From assembly GCA_036365515.1 (NCBI GenBank), contig CM070873.1, forward strand, positions 44,693,157-44,757,156: a DNA stretch of 64,000 nt, given 5' to 3'. This document shows positions 61,738 through 64,000 of this stretch, in pieces. Position 1 is the stretch's first letter. Each line of letters opens with the position of its first letter. The translations under genes were made by a program, and so were the position numbers. The notes beneath the pieces were generated by a model that saw nothing but the letters and a program-made list of their open reading frames with translations, was not told where the DNA came from and made no database searches. Origin of the DNA: Torymus aiolomorphi. Its lineage: Eukaryota > Arthropoda > Insecta > Hymenoptera > Torymidae.

Positions 61738-62257
61738 CTAGCAAGTTCAGGCGCGCTGCGCGCTCTCTTTCTTTCCCTTGAATTATATTGAAACAATTCA
61801 TATTGAAATATGATAAATTTAAAATTTATTTTACTTTTTAACATATGCAAATTTATCCAATATTTTTTATTGAAATTTGGGTTGCATTTATTTCAGTTTA
61901 TTCCTACAATACAAACATTTGGAGGTTAGAAATTTATCTGTAATCAGAACAGTATTCATAGTCCTTCATTGTTAATTACAGATAAAATTTTAATACTTTT
62001 TTGTTGTACAAAACCAAATTTTAAATCATCAATACTATTTATGGCTTATATTTTTAGTTTAAATATTTCATAATTCCAAACTTTGTGGATTTTATTTGGA
62101 CCAATCAACTAAGACCTTAAGCGAAATGCTAACGTCACCGTCGACCAATCACGGGCTCCTTTAAAACGGACTTGACCAATCGCAAAGGTTTTATTTCGGC
62201 TTCACATTTCCGTCATCACTTTTTTAAGAGAGATTCGCAGTCGTGTATAATATAAGA
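61738..62257 (-). mobile_element. non-autonomous Helitron-like element, ~520 bp
   Basis: On the minus strand it begins with TCTTATATTATACACGACTG after an A (62258) and ends with a hairpin (GAGCGCGCAGCGCGCC), TGAACTTG and CTAG before a T. These are the 5'-TC, 3' hairpin plus CTRR, and A/T insertion site expected for Helitrons. There is no coding capacity. The plus strand carries three CCAATC words (62101, 62144 and 62171). Confidence 0.5.
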
Positions 62258-62554
62258 TAAAGTACCCAGTGCCGGGACAAACTAAAAATCTGTCTCCATA
62301 ACGGGACAGCAAAAAACGCTACCATTACTTATAATTATGAAAAAGAAATTAGTTGATTAGCATTATTTATGCTATTATCTATCTAGTCTAGTTGATATCA
62401 TGTTGATTTAAGTATTTGATTTATTATAATGCAGTGGGAAAATTTTGGAGGTTATGTTTAAATGACGGAACCCATGTCCCGACTTGCCTACACCTTCTTT
62501 ACCGCATGCCGATAGCGGGACACATTTAAAAGTATATGTCCCGGCATTGTATGT

Positions 62555-63931
<1,377 letters not shown>

Positions 63932-64000
63932 GCTCTAAATATGAATAATTGAAAAGTCGCTCGCTGGTATGTGTGAATAAGTGAAAAAATCTACTCTTTA
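63932..64000. mobile_element. MITE, CTCTAAAT family, copy 2 (cut by the window end)
   Basis: CTCTAAATATGAATAATTGA, AAAGTCGCTCGCTGGT and GAATAAGTGAAAAAATCTA follow the left arm of the element at 38994. The right half lies outside the window. Confidence 0.7.

Overview
The window is animal DNA, most likely insect. It has an AT-rich background, long AG/TC and CA/GT microsatellites, scattered CpG-rich patches, short hairpin transposons and large GT-AG introns. The base composition and repeat style resemble a parasitoid (chalcid-type) wasp, but that placement is an inference.

One gene is well supported. It lies on the minus strand and occupies roughly 3.2-34.9 kb. It encodes kazrin, a coiled-coil scaffold protein with three C-terminal SAM domains. 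I assembled it exon by exon. Eleven exons (34890 down to 14763) join with every reading-frame phase matching, giving 3072 nt (1024 codons including the stop). The protein is about 1018 residues if translation begins at the ATG at 34875-34873. Conserved blocks match vertebrate kazrin (from memory of the family): the coiled coil ending in RDFIRNYEQ, the SISRVFAR basic block, and SAM1, SAM2 and SAM3.

Two C-terminal forms are visible. A short form ends 17 residues after a possible splice donor inside the SAM3 exon. A long form uses that donor (after 14815) and joins exons 9060-8865 and 3859-3617, again with matching phase. The long form ends at a TGA followed by C. The same frame then stays open for 122 more codons (3616-3248) in clearly coding-like, GC-rich DNA that encodes a Gln-rich and then Tyr/Ser/Gly-rich, prion-like tail. 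This is a strong candidate for programmed stop-codon readthrough and is the most interesting signal in the window.

Layout: 1-3247 is the 3' UTR and flank. 3248-3859 is the last coding exon plus the readthrough tail. 3860-14814 holds two introns of about 5 kb around a 196-nt exon. 14763-34890 is the body of the gene. 34891-64000 is 29 kb with no coding exon I could support, presumably a large first intron and/or the 5' region.

The introns and upstream region carry several families of inverted-repeat elements. These include a family with CACTGAGA-type ends (six copies), a CCCTGGTAGAAA family (four), a CTCTAAAT family flanked by TA (two), and a near-perfect 386-bp palindrome next to the acceptor of exon 5. 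Two Helitron-like 3' termini are also present. A small plus-strand, two-exon coding-like fragment with a poly(A) signal sits inside one intron (17366-17708). No tRNA, rRNA or CRISPR array was seen.
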